Assembly: GCF_000332035.1 (NCBI RefSeq)
Contig: NZ_ALVY01000228.1
Coordinates: forward strand, 1 to 64,000
DNA length: 64,000 nt
Reading direction: 5' to 3'
Source: Gloeocapsa sp. PCC 73106
Lineage (GTDB): Bacteria; Cyanobacteriota; Cyanobacteriia; Cyanobacteriales; Gloeocapsaceae
Shown here: piece by piece, positions 1 to 7,862 of the stretch
Layout: the number at the start of each line of letters is the position of its first letter
Position numbering within the stretch: the first letter of the stretch is position 1
The notes under the pieces: model-generated
Databases searched by the model: none
What the model saw: only the letters and a program-made list of their open reading frames with translations
Told to the model about the DNA's origin: nothing
Position numbers and translations under genes: made by a program

Positions 1-384
1 TCGCGGCTCTCTTAACATTATGGGGTAAATTGTCTTTAAAATAACATTTTTTTGACTGTTCCGGTGTTCCGAAGTTCCCTGTTCCTTATGACCTATAAGT
101 TTTGTTTATCACCACAAGTACGGGAGAGCCGTATTTTGCCTTCATTTGCCCAATTTGAAAGAGTTTTAGGATGATACCCGTATTTTTTGTAGACTTCTTT
201 TGGAGTTAAGTAGATAACTTAATTATTACGTTTAACTACATTTTAATACTATTTTAAGGTATTAAGTCACAGCGTCAATTTTCTGATTTTTTGAACTTTA
301 CCAGCGCGATCGCCTTGGGAGAAGTCATAAAAACTATGCCGATTTTATAGTACAATACCTTCTCAAGCAAAAAACGGTATTTCT
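1..384. other. Gene-free left edge with short GTTCC repeats
   Basis: I see no credible gene here on either strand. The element GTTCC occurs four times at 58-62, 66-70, 74-78 and 81-85, a small degenerate repeat of a kind often seen in cyanobacterial intergenic DNA. A short hairpin (TACGG at 119-123, CCGTA at 129-133) follows. TACAAT at 351-356 could be a -10 element for the fluoride channel gene, but there is no good -35. I looked for a fluoride riboswitch before the channel gene and did not recognise its conserved segments. Confidence 0.5.
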
Positions 385-762
385 ATGCGATTTTGGCAAC
401 TGTTAGCGGTTTTTCTGGGTGGAGGTTTAGGTAGTCTAGGACGTTACTATCTTAGCCTTTTGATTACCAGAAAAGTAGAAACTATATTTCCCCTAGGAAC
501 ATTTACGGTGAATTTAGTGGGATGTTTTCTGATTGGTGTTTTTACCGAAATATTAATTAAATATTCTCCTCAGCCTTGGTTAGCTTTACTATTTATTACT
601 GGCTTTTGTGGTGGCTTTACTACCTTTTCTTCTTTTTCTTTAGAAAACAATTTATTGCTCAAAAATTCTGAATATTTAATCTCAGCAGTTTACACTTTAA
701 TGAGTATTTTCTGGGGATTTGCTTTTACATTTTTAGGAATTTATTTAGTAAGAAAATGCTAA
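385..762 (+). CDS. crcB: Fluoride efflux channel CrcB/FluC
   Basis: This 125-residue, four-helix membrane protein matches the CrcB/Fluc family in length and motifs. Visible family signatures are GGGLGSLGRYYLS near residue 12, GTFTVNLVGC near 38 (the conserved Asn of the pore region) and GFCGGFTTFSSFS near 73. Family members form dual-topology dimers that export fluoride passively across the plasma membrane. Only one crcB copy is visible, which suits a homodimer, although many bacteria carry two genes elsewhere. It is followed after 29 nt by the Rossmann/CIA30 gene on the same strand. No fluoride riboswitch was recognised upstream. Confidence 0.93.
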   Translation: MRFWQLLAVFLGGGLGSLGRYYLSLLITRKVETIFPLGTFTVNLVGCFLIGVFTEILIKYSPQPWLALLFITGFCGGFTTFSSFSLENNLLLKNSEYLISAVYTLMSIFWGFAFTFLGIYLVRKC

Positions 763-791
763 AATCTATATAGTAGTGTCAAAGCAAGAAA

Positions 792-2213
792 ATGAATCTG
801 AAGCGTTTATGGCAAACCTTGAATTATTTTGAGGTTATTCCTCTAATCAGTATTTTAAAACGACCAACAACTAATTATCAATTACAGACTATGGGCTTAA
901 TTTTAGTAACAGGAGCAACGGGTGGCGTAGGCAAAAGAGTAGTAGAAACTCTGCTTAAAGCCAATTATCGGGTCAGAGTTTTAGTTAGAGATGGACAAAA
1001 AGCTCGAGAAATGTTCTCAGATAGGGTAGAAATCTGGGAAGGAGATCTCACAATTGCTGAGACTTTAAACCCTAAACTATTGCAAGATGTCTCGGCTGTT
1101 ATCTGTTGTACAGGAGTAAAAGTTAGACCAGTAGAAGGAGATACCCCCACTCGGGAAAAATATTATCAGGGAATAAAGTTTTATCTCCCCGAAGTCGTAG
1201 ATAGTCCAGAAATGGTGGAGTACAAAGGCATGAAAAATCTCATGCAAGTAATTAAACCTCATCTGCGCTCCGATGAAAGATTGTTATTTGATTTTACTAA
1301 TCCCAATCAAGATGTAAAAGAATTTTGGGGTGCTGTAGACGACGTAGTGATGGGTGGAGTGAGTGAAAGCCAAATACGCCTAGTTAGAGATCGCGCCATC
1401 TTTTCCGGAAACGTATCTACTGCTAATAATGGAGGCTTTGCTTCGGTAAGAACGCGCAACTTTAGTACCCCTTTAGATTTATCCGCCTATAAGGGTATCA
1501 GTTTAAGGCTTCAAGGAGACGGTAAACGCTATAAGTTTATCATGCGTTGCGAAGGAAAATGGGATGGTATCGCTTATTGCTATTCCTTTGACACCATCTA
1601 TAACTTTTCTCAGACGATTGATATCCCCTTTAGTGAGTTAATTCCCGTAGTGCGCGCTAAAACAGTACCAGAAGCGGGCGTTTTTGATTCCAGTAAAATC
1701 TACTCCCTACAGTTAATGTTGAGTAAATTTGAGTACGATGGCGCACTAAACCCTCGCTTCGCACCAGGTATATTTGGTTTAGAAGTAGAAACCATCAAAG
1801 CTTACGGAAAACAAATAAATACACCCCAGTTTATTTTAATTAGTTCTGCGGGCGTTACTCGTCCCGGACGTCCAGGAATAGATCTAGAAAAAGAACCCCC
1901 TGCGGTGAGACTCAACGATCAACTTGGAGGTATTTTAACCTGGAAATTAGCCGGAGAAGAGGTAGTCCGTAACAGTGGTTTACTTTATACTATTATTCGT
2001 CCCTGTGCTTTGACAGAGAAACCAGGAGATAAAGGCTTAATTTTCGACCAAGGCGATAATATTAAAGGACAAGTGAGTAGAGAGGCGATCGCTCAATTAT
2101 GTCTGCAAGTTTTAAATAATCCTGAAGCTGTCAATAAAACCTTTGAAGTCAAAGAGACTGAAGAGATAGCCCCTAAACTAGATTATTCCCTTGGCAATCT
2201 TAAAATCGATTAA
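792..2213 (+). CDS. NAD(P)-binding Rossmann protein with inserted CIA30 domain
   Basis: The 473-residue protein begins with an atypical SDR / NmrA-like Rossmann fold: the glycine motif GATGGVGKRV lies near residue 41 and runs to about residue 150. A CIA30 (complex I intermediate-associated protein 30) domain then occupies about residues 160-338, with the motif DDVVMGGVSES. The Rossmann fold resumes with FILISSAGVTRPG and ends near 460. One domain is therefore inserted inside the other. CIA30 proteins assist complex I assembly in mitochondria; in cyanobacteria a role in thylakoid or NDH-1 biogenesis is only inference. ATG at 891, just before the Rossmann strand, is an alternative start, but the longer N-terminus looks coding. 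The next gene begins 5 nt downstream. Confidence 0.8.
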   Translation: MNLKRLWQTLNYFEVIPLISILKRPTTNYQLQTMGLILVTGATGGVGKRVVETLLKANYRVRVLVRDGQKAREMFSDRVEIWEGDLTIAETLNPKLLQDVSAVICCTGVKVRPVEGDTPTREKYYQGIKFYLPEVVDSPEMVEYKGMKNLMQVIKPHLRSDERLLFDFTNPNQDVKEFWGAVDDVVMGGVSESQIRLVRDRAIFSGNVSTANNGGFASVRTRNFSTPLDLSAYKGISLRLQGDGKRYKFIMRCEGKWDGIAYCYSFDTIYNFSQTIDIPFSELIPVVRAKTVPEAGVFDSSKIYSLQLMLSKFEYDGALNPRFAPGIFGLEVETIKAYGKQINTPQFILISSAGVTRPGRPGIDLEKEPPAVRLNDQLGGILTWKLAGEEVVRNSGLLYTIIRPCALTEKPGDKGLIFDQGDNIKGQVSREAIAQLCLQVLNNPEAVNKTFEVKETEEIAPKLDYSLGNLKID

Positions 2214-2218
2214 AATCT

Positions 2219-3325
2219 ATGAAACAAACCCAAAAAGCTCAGCTGATCCCCCTGTTAGTTGCTCCTAGTCAGGTAATCAAAGGCGAAAAGATCCTCCCAG
2301 AAGCAGTAAAAGCGATCGCACCTCTTGGTAAACGCCCCTTGCTCCTCGGGGGTGAAACTACTCAATCTCTCATCTCTAGGGAAATTGAACCTCTATTACA
2401 GCAGTTAACTCTCGTTACCGCTAAATATAGCCCCGATTGTTCCGAAGCCTCTTTAGAAGCTTTAAGAGCGATCGTGGTTCAAACACAAGCAGATTTAGTC
2501 ATTGGCGTAGGTGGAGGTAAAGCCCTAGATACGTCTAAATTGCTAGCTCATCAGTGCAAATTGCCAGTAGTTACTATTCCTACGTCTGGGGCTACCTGCG
2601 CCGCTTGGACAGCTTTAGCCAACGTTTACACCAATGAGGGCGCTTTTCAATACGATGTCCCCCTAACTAAAAGCCCAGAATTATTAATATTGGACTATGA
2701 TTTGCTAAAAAACGCCCCCCAACGCACCCTAGTGGCAGGAATTGGCGACGCTTTAGCTAAATGGTACGAAGCCTCCGTTAGTAGCGGTAACTCTACAGCC
2801 ACTCTTACCATCGCCGCGGTACAACAAGCAAGAATTTTGCGAGATATTCTGCTACAGAAATCAGTACAAGCTCTAGAAAATCCAGGAGGGGAAGACTGGA
2901 AAGAAGTAATAGACGCCACCATTTTACTAGCGGGAGTAATCGGCGGTTTAGGGGGTGCCAACTGTCGCACCGTAGCCGCCCACGCAGTGCATAATGGTTT
3001 AACCCATCTCCATTCAGACTACCCCACTCTCCACGGCGAAAAAGTAGCCTACGGTATCTTAGTACAGTTGCGCCTGGAAGAAATGCTACAAAACAATCAA
3101 CTAGCGGTTTCCGCGCGGGAACAATTGTTACAATTTTACGGCAAGATTGGTTTACCTCAAACCTTAGCCGACTTGGGATTAGAGCAGATTAGCTTAGCTC
3201 AACTACGCACCTGTGCCGAAATTATCTGTCAAGCTAATTCAGATATTCATCGTTTACCTTTTAAGGTTATGCCAGAACAACTAATGGCGGCGATGGTTTC
3301 TACTAAAGCCAGGGTAAAAGTTTGA
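2219..3325 (+). CDS. Iron-containing alcohol dehydrogenase, glycerol dehydrogenase-like
   Basis: This 368-residue protein belongs to the group III metal-dependent dehydrogenase (GldA / iron-ADH) family. The NAD-binding GVGGGKALDTSK motif lies near residue 97, followed by IPTSGATCAAW. Probable metal ligands are the Asp in GIGDALAKWYEA and the His residues in AAHAVHNGLTH and LHGEKVAYG, all present, so the enzyme should be active. The substrate cannot be told from sequence: glycerol, another polyol or a short alcohol are possible. It starts 5 nt after the Rossmann/CIA30 gene, so the two are probably co-transcribed. Confidence 0.85.
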   Translation: MKQTQKAQLIPLLVAPSQVIKGEKILPEAVKAIAPLGKRPLLLGGETTQSLISREIEPLLQQLTLVTAKYSPDCSEASLEALRAIVVQTQADLVIGVGGGKALDTSKLLAHQCKLPVVTIPTSGATCAAWTALANVYTNEGAFQYDVPLTKSPELLILDYDLLKNAPQRTLVAGIGDALAKWYEASVSSGNSTATLTIAAVQQARILRDILLQKSVQALENPGGEDWKEVIDATILLAGVIGGLGGANCRTVAAHAVHNGLTHLHSDYPTLHGEKVAYGILVQLRLEEMLQNNQLAVSAREQLLQFYGKIGLPQTLADLGLEQISLAQLRTCAEIICQANSDIHRLPFKVMPEQLMAAMVSTKARVKV

Positions 3326-3365
3326 GTTTATGGACTGTAAGCATAACGTAATAATTCGCAATTAA

Positions 3366-3584
3366 TCCCATGTAGAGTCTATACCAGAAGAGCTTAATAT
3401 CCCCTTGGATCAACTGCGATCGCGCCTTGATGAACTTCCCCGCGATCGCAACATTTTCGTCTTTTGTCGCTCTAGTCAGCGGGCTTACTTACAAAACGGC
3501 TTCAATGCCTACAATATTTCTGGTGGCATGATGTCACATTCAGTTTTCTTGAGGGATGAAACCGTGGCGGGTACCTTATACTAA
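3366..3584 (+). pseudogene. Rhodanese-domain relic, C-terminal end only
   Basis: An open frame without a start codon (a stop at 3363-3365 bounds it upstream) encodes a clear rhodanese C-terminal half: IPEELNIPLDQLRSRLDELP, then the active-site loop VFCRSSQRA with its Cys, then YNISGGM. This pattern matches the rhodanese domain at the end of CoA-disulfide-reductase-like flavoproteins. The N-terminal part of the domain is gone, and the sequence after SGGM diverges to a stop at 3582. It is most likely a decayed gene fragment left between the dehydrogenase and permease genes. It contains two GCGATCGC-type sites. Confidence 0.72.
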
Positions 3585-3616
3585 CAAAGTTCAATTGCAA
3601 ATTATATAATATCAAG

Positions 3617-4687
3617 ATGAAAACAGACTTTAAACTGATCGATCTCATTGTCAGGCTCATCTGTCTGGGCTTGATATTTTATTGGTGTTTCCTGCTTTTC
3701 CGTCCCCTAGTGACACTTATAGTCTGGGGAGCGATTCTAGGGGTCACTTGGTTTCCTTTATTCTTGAGGATCAAGGCTGTTGTGGGGGGACGTGCTAAAT
3801 TGGCAACTGTCCTCCTCACTCTAATCTCTATCCTGATTATCGCCGGTCCGGTGAGCGCGATCGCATTGGTATTGGTTGGCAATCTTCAAACCTTAGCAGA
3901 TAATCTCCTTAACCAATCTATCGTCCTGCCTTCCCCTGAGATTGTCAGCTCGTGGCCTGTCATCGGTCAACCCTTAAACGCTATTTTGCAAGTTGCCTCA
4001 GTTAATATTGGGGAACTTTCCACTCGGTTTGAGCCACAACTAAAAGAACTAGCGAAAACCTCCCTTTTAGTTGCCGGGAATACCAGCGTGACTCTTCTCA
4101 AATTTATCTTATCGATTATCATCGCAGGGGTGCTCACCCTCTACAACAATGAAGTTAAAGACGGAGTAATCCGATTTTCCGAAAGAATTGCACCAGGGTG
4201 GGGCGGTGAATTCTTGAAACTTTCCGTCTTGACTGTGCGCAATGTTGCTCGTGGTGTCATTGGCGTAGCAATTGTGCAGAGTTTACTGATCGGTATTGGA
4301 TTAATTGTCGCAGGTATACCGGCTGCGGGTTTGTTAACATTCCTCTGCTTGGTTTTAGCCCTTATCCAGATTGGTCCGATGTTAATTGTTCTACCAGTAC
4401 TAATCTTCGCCTGGTCAACGATGAATAATTTCTGGGCATTAATTTTTACCCTTTGGATGTTACCATCTGCCCTTATTGATAATTTCTTAAAGCCCATCTG
4501 GATGGCGAGGGGATTACCGGTACCGATGCCGGTGATTATTATTGGTGTGTTTGGGGGAGTCCTCACTCACGGTTTTATCGGTCTGTTTGTAGGACCTGTC
4601 ATACTGAGTCTAGGTTATGAACTAATCAAAGCTTGGCTAAACCAAGACCTTATTCTCAAATCGACCCCTGCCGATGAAAATTCTTAA
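3617..4687 (+). CDS. AI-2E family transporter (PerM/YhhT type permease)
   Basis: The 356-residue protein is strongly hydrophobic with about eight membrane helices in the arrangement of the AI-2E transporter superfamily: two or three helices at the N-terminus, a less hydrophobic central segment at about residues 90-150, then helices to the C-terminus. The GFIGLFVGPVILSLGYEL block near the end is typical of the family. Substrates differ widely in this family (autoinducer-2 export, ion antiport), and this gene gives no clue to its own. The gene stands alone, about 150 nt before the aminotransferase gene. Confidence 0.82.
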   Translation: MKTDFKLIDLIVRLICLGLIFYWCFLLFRPLVTLIVWGAILGVTWFPLFLRIKAVVGGRAKLATVLLTLISILIIAGPVSAIALVLVGNLQTLADNLLNQSIVLPSPEIVSSWPVIGQPLNAILQVASVNIGELSTRFEPQLKELAKTSLLVAGNTSVTLLKFILSIIIAGVLTLYNNEVKDGVIRFSERIAPGWGGEFLKLSVLTVRNVARGVIGVAIVQSLLIGIGLIVAGIPAAGLLTFLCLVLALIQIGPMLIVLPVLIFAWSTMNNFWALIFTLWMLPSALIDNFLKPIWMARGLPVPMPVIIIGVFGGVLTHGFIGLFVGPVILSLGYELIKAWLNQDLILKSTPADENS

Positions 4688-4841
4688 TATCTGTCAAATA
4701 GAACATTTCCGTCATCGTAGTATGTTACTTTTATTGTCATAATCTTTATATTCCTTAAAGACTATGCATTGCTTTTGAACTTACTCAGTTATTATGGAAT
4801 AATGGAGAACCAGTCTTTTGTGCTTGATTATCTATTATCCC

Positions 4842-6029
4842 ATGAGTTTAACTTGGATTAGCCGTGCTCAACGTTTAAGTAGCCTACCCCCCTACGTATT
4901 CGCTCGTCTCGATGAATTAAAAGCCCGCGCTCGAGAACAGGGTATCGATTTAATCGATTTAGGAATGGGTAACCCCGATGGTACCGCACCTCAACCGGTA
5001 ATTGATGCGGCGATCGCGGCTTTGGCTAAAGCAGAATATCATGGCTATCCACCTTTTGAAGGAACGGCTAATTTTCGCAAAGCTATTACTAATTGGTATC
5101 AACGCTCTTATCGAGTGGAACTAGATCCGAATAACGAAGCCTTACCACTGTTAGGATCTAAAGAGGGATTAGCCCATCTCGCCCTAGCCTATGTTGATCC
5201 CGGTGACATAGTTTTAGTACCTAGTCCCTCCTATCCCGCCCATTTTCGCGGTCCCATGATCGCCGGTGGGACAATCTATCCCCTCATCGTTAAGCCGGAA
5301 AACGACTGGTTAATCGATTTAACCGCTATTCCCGAAGCTATAGCACAAAAAGCCAAAATTCTTTACTTCAATTATCCGAATAATCCTACTACCGCTACTG
5401 CACCTAGGGAGTTTTTTGAGGAAGTGGTGGCTTTTGCTCGTCATTACCAAATTTTACTAGTCCATGATCTCTGTTACGCTGAATTAGCTTTTGACGGTTA
5501 TCAACCTACTAGTTTACTGGAGATTCCCGGCGCTAAAGAGCTCAGCGTAGAGTTTCATACTCTGTCTAAAACTTATAGTATGGCGGGTTGGCGCGTGGGT
5601 TTTGTGGTGGGGAATTCTGATATTATTCAAGGACTACGCACCCTCAAAACTAATCTGGATTATGGTATCTTTAGCGTGATTCAAACCGCAGCAGAGACAG
5701 CACTAGGATTACCAGAAATCTATATTAAACAGGTACAAGATCGCTATCGTCAACGTCGTGATCTGTTAATCCAAGGTTTGGCTGAGTTGGGATGGGATAT
5801 ACCTAAGTCTAAAGCGACTATGTATCTCTGGATTCCTACTCCTGTAGGGGTTGGTTCCACCGATTTTGCTCTAAACTTGTTGCAAACCACAGGAATAGTC
5901 GTGACTCCCGGTAATGCTTTTGGGGAAGGGGGCGAGGGTTATATTAGAATTAGTTTAATCGCCGAGTGCGATCGCTTGTTGGAAGCTCTTAATCGCATGA
6001 AGCAGGCTAAAATTAGTTACAGTAGTTGA
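4842..6029 (+). CDS. PLP-dependent class I/II aminotransferase (AspC/AlaC-like)
   Basis: This 395-residue fold-type I aminotransferase carries FNYPNNPTTA in the substrate-binding region, the PLP-lysine motif TLSKTYSMAGWRVGF and a C-terminal GEGYIRISL with the carboxylate-binding Arg. It groups with aspartate / alanine / LL-diaminopimelate type transaminases; the exact amino donor is not decidable from sequence. I chose ATG 4842 (protein MSLTWISRAQRL) over the in-frame TTG at 4818, because the eight extra residues do not fit the family's N-terminus. The Coq4-like gene follows after 23 nt and is probably in the same transcript. Confidence 0.87.
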   Translation: MSLTWISRAQRLSSLPPYVFARLDELKARAREQGIDLIDLGMGNPDGTAPQPVIDAAIAALAKAEYHGYPPFEGTANFRKAITNWYQRSYRVELDPNNEALPLLGSKEGLAHLALAYVDPGDIVLVPSPSYPAHFRGPMIAGGTIYPLIVKPENDWLIDLTAIPEAIAQKAKILYFNYPNNPTTATAPREFFEEVVAFARHYQILLVHDLCYAELAFDGYQPTSLLEIPGAKELSVEFHTLSKTYSMAGWRVGFVVGNSDIIQGLRTLKTNLDYGIFSVIQTAAETALGLPEIYIKQVQDRYRQRRDLLIQGLAELGWDIPKSKATMYLWIPTPVGVGSTDFALNLLQTTGIVVTPGNAFGEGGEGYIRISLIAECDRLLEALNRMKQAKISYSS

Positions 6030-6052
6030 ATCTAAAAGGAAAAAACCAAATT

Positions 6053-6814
6053 ATGAGCTTTAAATATATTAACAATGTCGCCAAAAAAGAGAATCTGGAA
6101 AAATTTCTGGAATTAGTAGATTTAGCCGCAGGTTCCGGTCAAGATGTTAATAATGTCTTTGATATTAGCGAGAAGCTTAATCAAAGTACTCCAATGAATA
6201 AATGTCTCAAAGCGATTAAAAATCATCCTGCTTCAGCGCAAATGCTCGAAGAAAAGTACGTGGGACCTCTTTATGATCTAGAAGCAATGCTGAAAATGCC
6301 TAAACATTCTCTGGGGTGGACTTATGCTAATATAATTAGCGTTCTAGGTTATGATCCTCAATTCTATAGACGTCCAGAAACTTTTATCAATGATGCAGCC
6401 TACGTCAGTTTTCGAGTCTACAAAACCCACGATCTTCACCATATTTTAACGGGGTTTAGCTTGGATGATTTAGGAGAATTGGGAGTAATTTCAGTCAGTG
6501 CTAGCCAATTTGCCTATCCAACTTTTATTTTCTTGGATTTAATCAGTATGATTATGACTTTCTTTAGTAGCGATCAGCTATACCAAGACGACCTACCAAT
6601 GACAGAAGCAGCTAAAACACTAGGTTATAAACTGGAGGTAATTAGTAAGGGGTTACAGATGGGACAAGCGGCTAAACCTCTATTTCCTATTAAATGGGAG
6701 GAAGGGTTTGAACGTCCTCTTGATGAATGGCGAGAAGAATTAAATATTCAACCAGTTACAGATGGTTTTTATAGCTGGTACAGTCGTCCAGAGTTAGCTA
6801 GAGCGATCGCCTAA
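6053..6814 (+). CDS. Coq4 family protein
   Basis: The 253-residue protein matches the Coq4 family. It has the metal motif HDxxH-x11-E exactly: H126, D127, H130 and E142, counted from ATG 6053, which has an AAAGGA-type ribosome site upstream and is preferred to TTG 6026. Eukaryotic and proteobacterial Coq4 acts in ubiquinone synthesis at the C1 ring position. Cyanobacteria make plastoquinone rather than ubiquinone, so the substrate here is open. The intact ligands argue for a working enzyme or lipid-binding protein. It follows the aminotransferase gene by 23 nt. Confidence 0.8.
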   Translation: MSFKYINNVAKKENLEKFLELVDLAAGSGQDVNNVFDISEKLNQSTPMNKCLKAIKNHPASAQMLEEKYVGPLYDLEAMLKMPKHSLGWTYANIISVLGYDPQFYRRPETFINDAAYVSFRVYKTHDLHHILTGFSLDDLGELGVISVSASQFAYPTFIFLDLISMIMTFFSSDQLYQDDLPMTEAAKTLGYKLEVISKGLQMGQAAKPLFPIKWEEGFERPLDEWREELNIQPVTDGFYSWYSRPELARAIA

Positions 6815-6830
6815 AGGGCGCCATTGTCTC

Positions 6831-6989
6831 CTATTGCTTAGGTTGCCATGTTCCGTCAGGTTGACATACCAAACCACTGACTTCCGTGCCTGTCGGATAT
6901 GGTGTGCCATTATATATGCAATCTGCCTTTGCTGGCGTGGGGAATCCGATAGTTATCGAAAACAAAATAATCACATTAATTAATTTCAT
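6831..6989 (-). CDS. Small secreted cysteine-pair protein, DUF1496-like
   Basis: A 52-residue frame on the minus strand has the layout of an exported protein: Lys2, a hydrophobic core at residues 4-17, and a PTPAKAD segment giving a likely signal-peptidase cut after Ala22. The predicted mature part is only about 30 residues and reads CIYNGTPYPTG, then GLVCQPDGTWQ. Two cysteines (C24, C42), an YNG turn and a DGTW ending resemble DUF1496 / lipoprotein-associated mini-domains that start with a Cys-x-Tyr-x-Gly pattern. ATG 6989 lies 12 nt behind the stop of the membrane-protein gene, so it is probably co-transcribed with it. Function unknown. Confidence 0.66.
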   Translation of the reverse strand: MKLINVIILFSITIGFPTPAKADCIYNGTPYPTGTEVSGLVCQPDGTWQPKQ

Positions 6990-7001
6990 AAATTTTATGC
7001 C

Positions 7002-7844
7002 TTAGTCATCAAAACTTCTAATCAACTTAGTATCTGGATTCTCTGGAATAATAGCAATAGTAACCTCTCGAATAAAACCCACACTCCCATCTCTTATGTT
7101 TATATTCCCGTTATCAATATCTTTTTTACTCACTTCAACAGAAAATATATCATCATTGTCAGAGCAATTTTTACTAGCAACTGCTGTCATAGTAACTAAA
7201 TTGCCACCATCAAAAGACACCAGGTTTAAACGTTTCAAATCTAATTCTCTTTTATCATTACATAGCCTAATATAACCTTTCGGCAATTGATCATTTACAG
7301 AAAATTTTGCCTTGAAACTCTCTGCAGCACAAATGCCTTCGCCTTCAAGACATTTTTCTTTTACAGTCTTTACATCGATGTCCCGTGGATCTATTGTTGC
7401 GTTTGTAGTAGCTATGCCATTAGTTGCCTTGGATATTAATTTGACTTCTTCTGCATTGGTATTGACAATGACTAAGCCTAAGTCTTCATTTTGATCAGGG
7501 TCAGTGTTATGTTCTACTTTTATCTCTGTCATTTGACGCTCAAGAAAATGATTATTTACTAAACTGAATATTAACAATGTGGCTAAACCAGCAGTTGTTT
7601 GAAAATCAAATGGACCTATTTTTCCACTCAATTTATTATCGCTTTGGACTGTTTTATCTAGCCAATTGTAAACTATCAAAGCTGCCGATATACTCAGTAC
7701 AAATGAGGGAATCCAAGGACGGGCTTCCCCCTGTTTATTAAATAATCCTAAATATATACCTCCAATTAGTGTAAAAATGATAATTACTGTATTAGCTTTG
7801 TTGATAGTATGAGGATTATTATTTTGATTTTTAGAGTTACTCAT
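7002..7844 (-). CDS. Hypothetical membrane protein with extracytoplasmic domain
   Basis: I do not recognise this 280-residue protein. It has a short polar Asn-rich N-terminus, three hydrophobic segments (about residues 18-36, 44-61 and 84-99) and a soluble C-terminal domain of about 175 residues, rich in Asp, Asn and Lys, with four Cys that could pair (in KEKCLEGEGICAAES, RLCNDK and SKNCSD). The gene is richer in A and T than its neighbours and uses many AAT and AAA codons, which suggests recent acquisition. The small secreted protein gene follows it by 12 nt. A paired envelope function is plausible but unproven. Confidence 0.7.
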   Translation of the reverse strand: MSNSKNQNNNPHTINKANTVIIIFTLIGGIYLGLFNKQGEARPWIPSFVLSISAALIVYNWLDKTVQSDNKLSGKIGPFDFQTTAGLATLLIFSLVNNHFLERQMTEIKVEHNTDPDQNEDLGLVIVNTNAEEVKLISKATNGIATTNATIDPRDIDVKTVKEKCLEGEGICAAESFKAKFSVNDQLPKGYIRLCNDKRELDLKRLNLVSFDGGNLVTMTAVASKNCSDNDDIFSVEVSKKDIDNGNINIRDGSVGFIREVTIAIIPENPDTKLIRSFDD

Positions 7845-7862
7845 AATGTTGATAAATTGCTC

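Noticed and set aside
200-384. Fluoride riboswitch before crcB
   Set aside because: I looked for its conserved loop and pseudoknot segments and saw none; a covariance search would settle it.
4141-4566. Antisense open frame of 141 codons within the AI-2E transporter gene
   Set aside because: Composition mirrors the membrane-protein gene on the other strand; no start signal or known family.
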